DNA from: an uncultured Bacilli bacterium | GTDB lineage: Bacteria > Bacillota_I > Bacilli_A > RF39 > UBA660 | Length of the DNA stretch: 37,272 nt | Direction of reading: 5' to 3' | Assembly (NCBI GenBank): GCA_947628275.1 | Contig: CANQZD010000002.1 | Coordinates: 1-37,272, forward strand | Shown here: piece after piece, positions 37,230-37,272 of the stretch | Position numbering within the stretch: the stretch's first letter is position 1 | Layout of the letters: the number at the start of each line of letters is the position of its first letter | Program-made: the position numbers and the translations under genes | Notes under the pieces: generated by a model | The model's database searches: none | The model's input: only the letters and a program-made list of their open reading frames with translations | Told to the model about the DNA's origin: nothing

Positions 37230-37272
37230 CAGTATAGCTTAAGCGATGAGTTGAAAATAAAAACTCCTTCTA

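Noticed and set aside
1-37272. CRISPR arrays, insertion-sequence termini, prophage genes
   Set aside because: No regularly spaced repeats, no IS inverted-repeat ends, no phage structural genes recognised; the only mobile-element-like protein is the nuclease at the left edge.

Overview
AT-rich chromosomal segment, probably from a spore-forming low-GC Firmicute (Bacilli/Erysipelotrichia-like; inferred from gpr-spoIIP-lepA synteny, standard code with TGG Trp, low GC). Left part (1-11.5 kb): a 5'-truncated PD-(D/E)XK (Rpn/transposase-like) nuclease whose C-terminal third is tandemly duplicated, a tRNA-Arg(CCT), two membrane proteins, tyrS, an ORF with an in-frame stop, a divergent gpr, spoIIP, lepA, a tandem pair of novel multi-HTH paralogs, and an HD/RSH-type hydrolase divergent from a LysR regulator. 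Right part (12.5-37.2 kb): a large cell-surface polysaccharide locus. Its first half is an unusual module: SDR epimerase, TIM-barrel isomerase, GT2, acyltransferase-3, Cys-rich FAD oxidoreductase, GtrB-like GT2, paired SMR/EamA flippase subunits and two GT-C-like membrane proteins. Its second half is Wzx/Wzy-like: phosphoglycosyltransferase, YerB/DUF3048 lipoprotein, GT2s, LicD plus TagD-like cytidylyltransferase, Wzy-like, Wzx-like, a third GT-C-like protein, rmlA, glf and an rmlD-rmlC fusion. The strongest observations are a 10-nt poly-G tract at codons 11-14 of the acyltransferase gene (candidate phase-variable switch; +1 or -1 slippage gives early stops) and the freestanding duplicated C-terminus of the Rpn-like nuclease (possible detached intragenic-antitoxin-like ORF). 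All functional names come from reading motifs; no database search was run.
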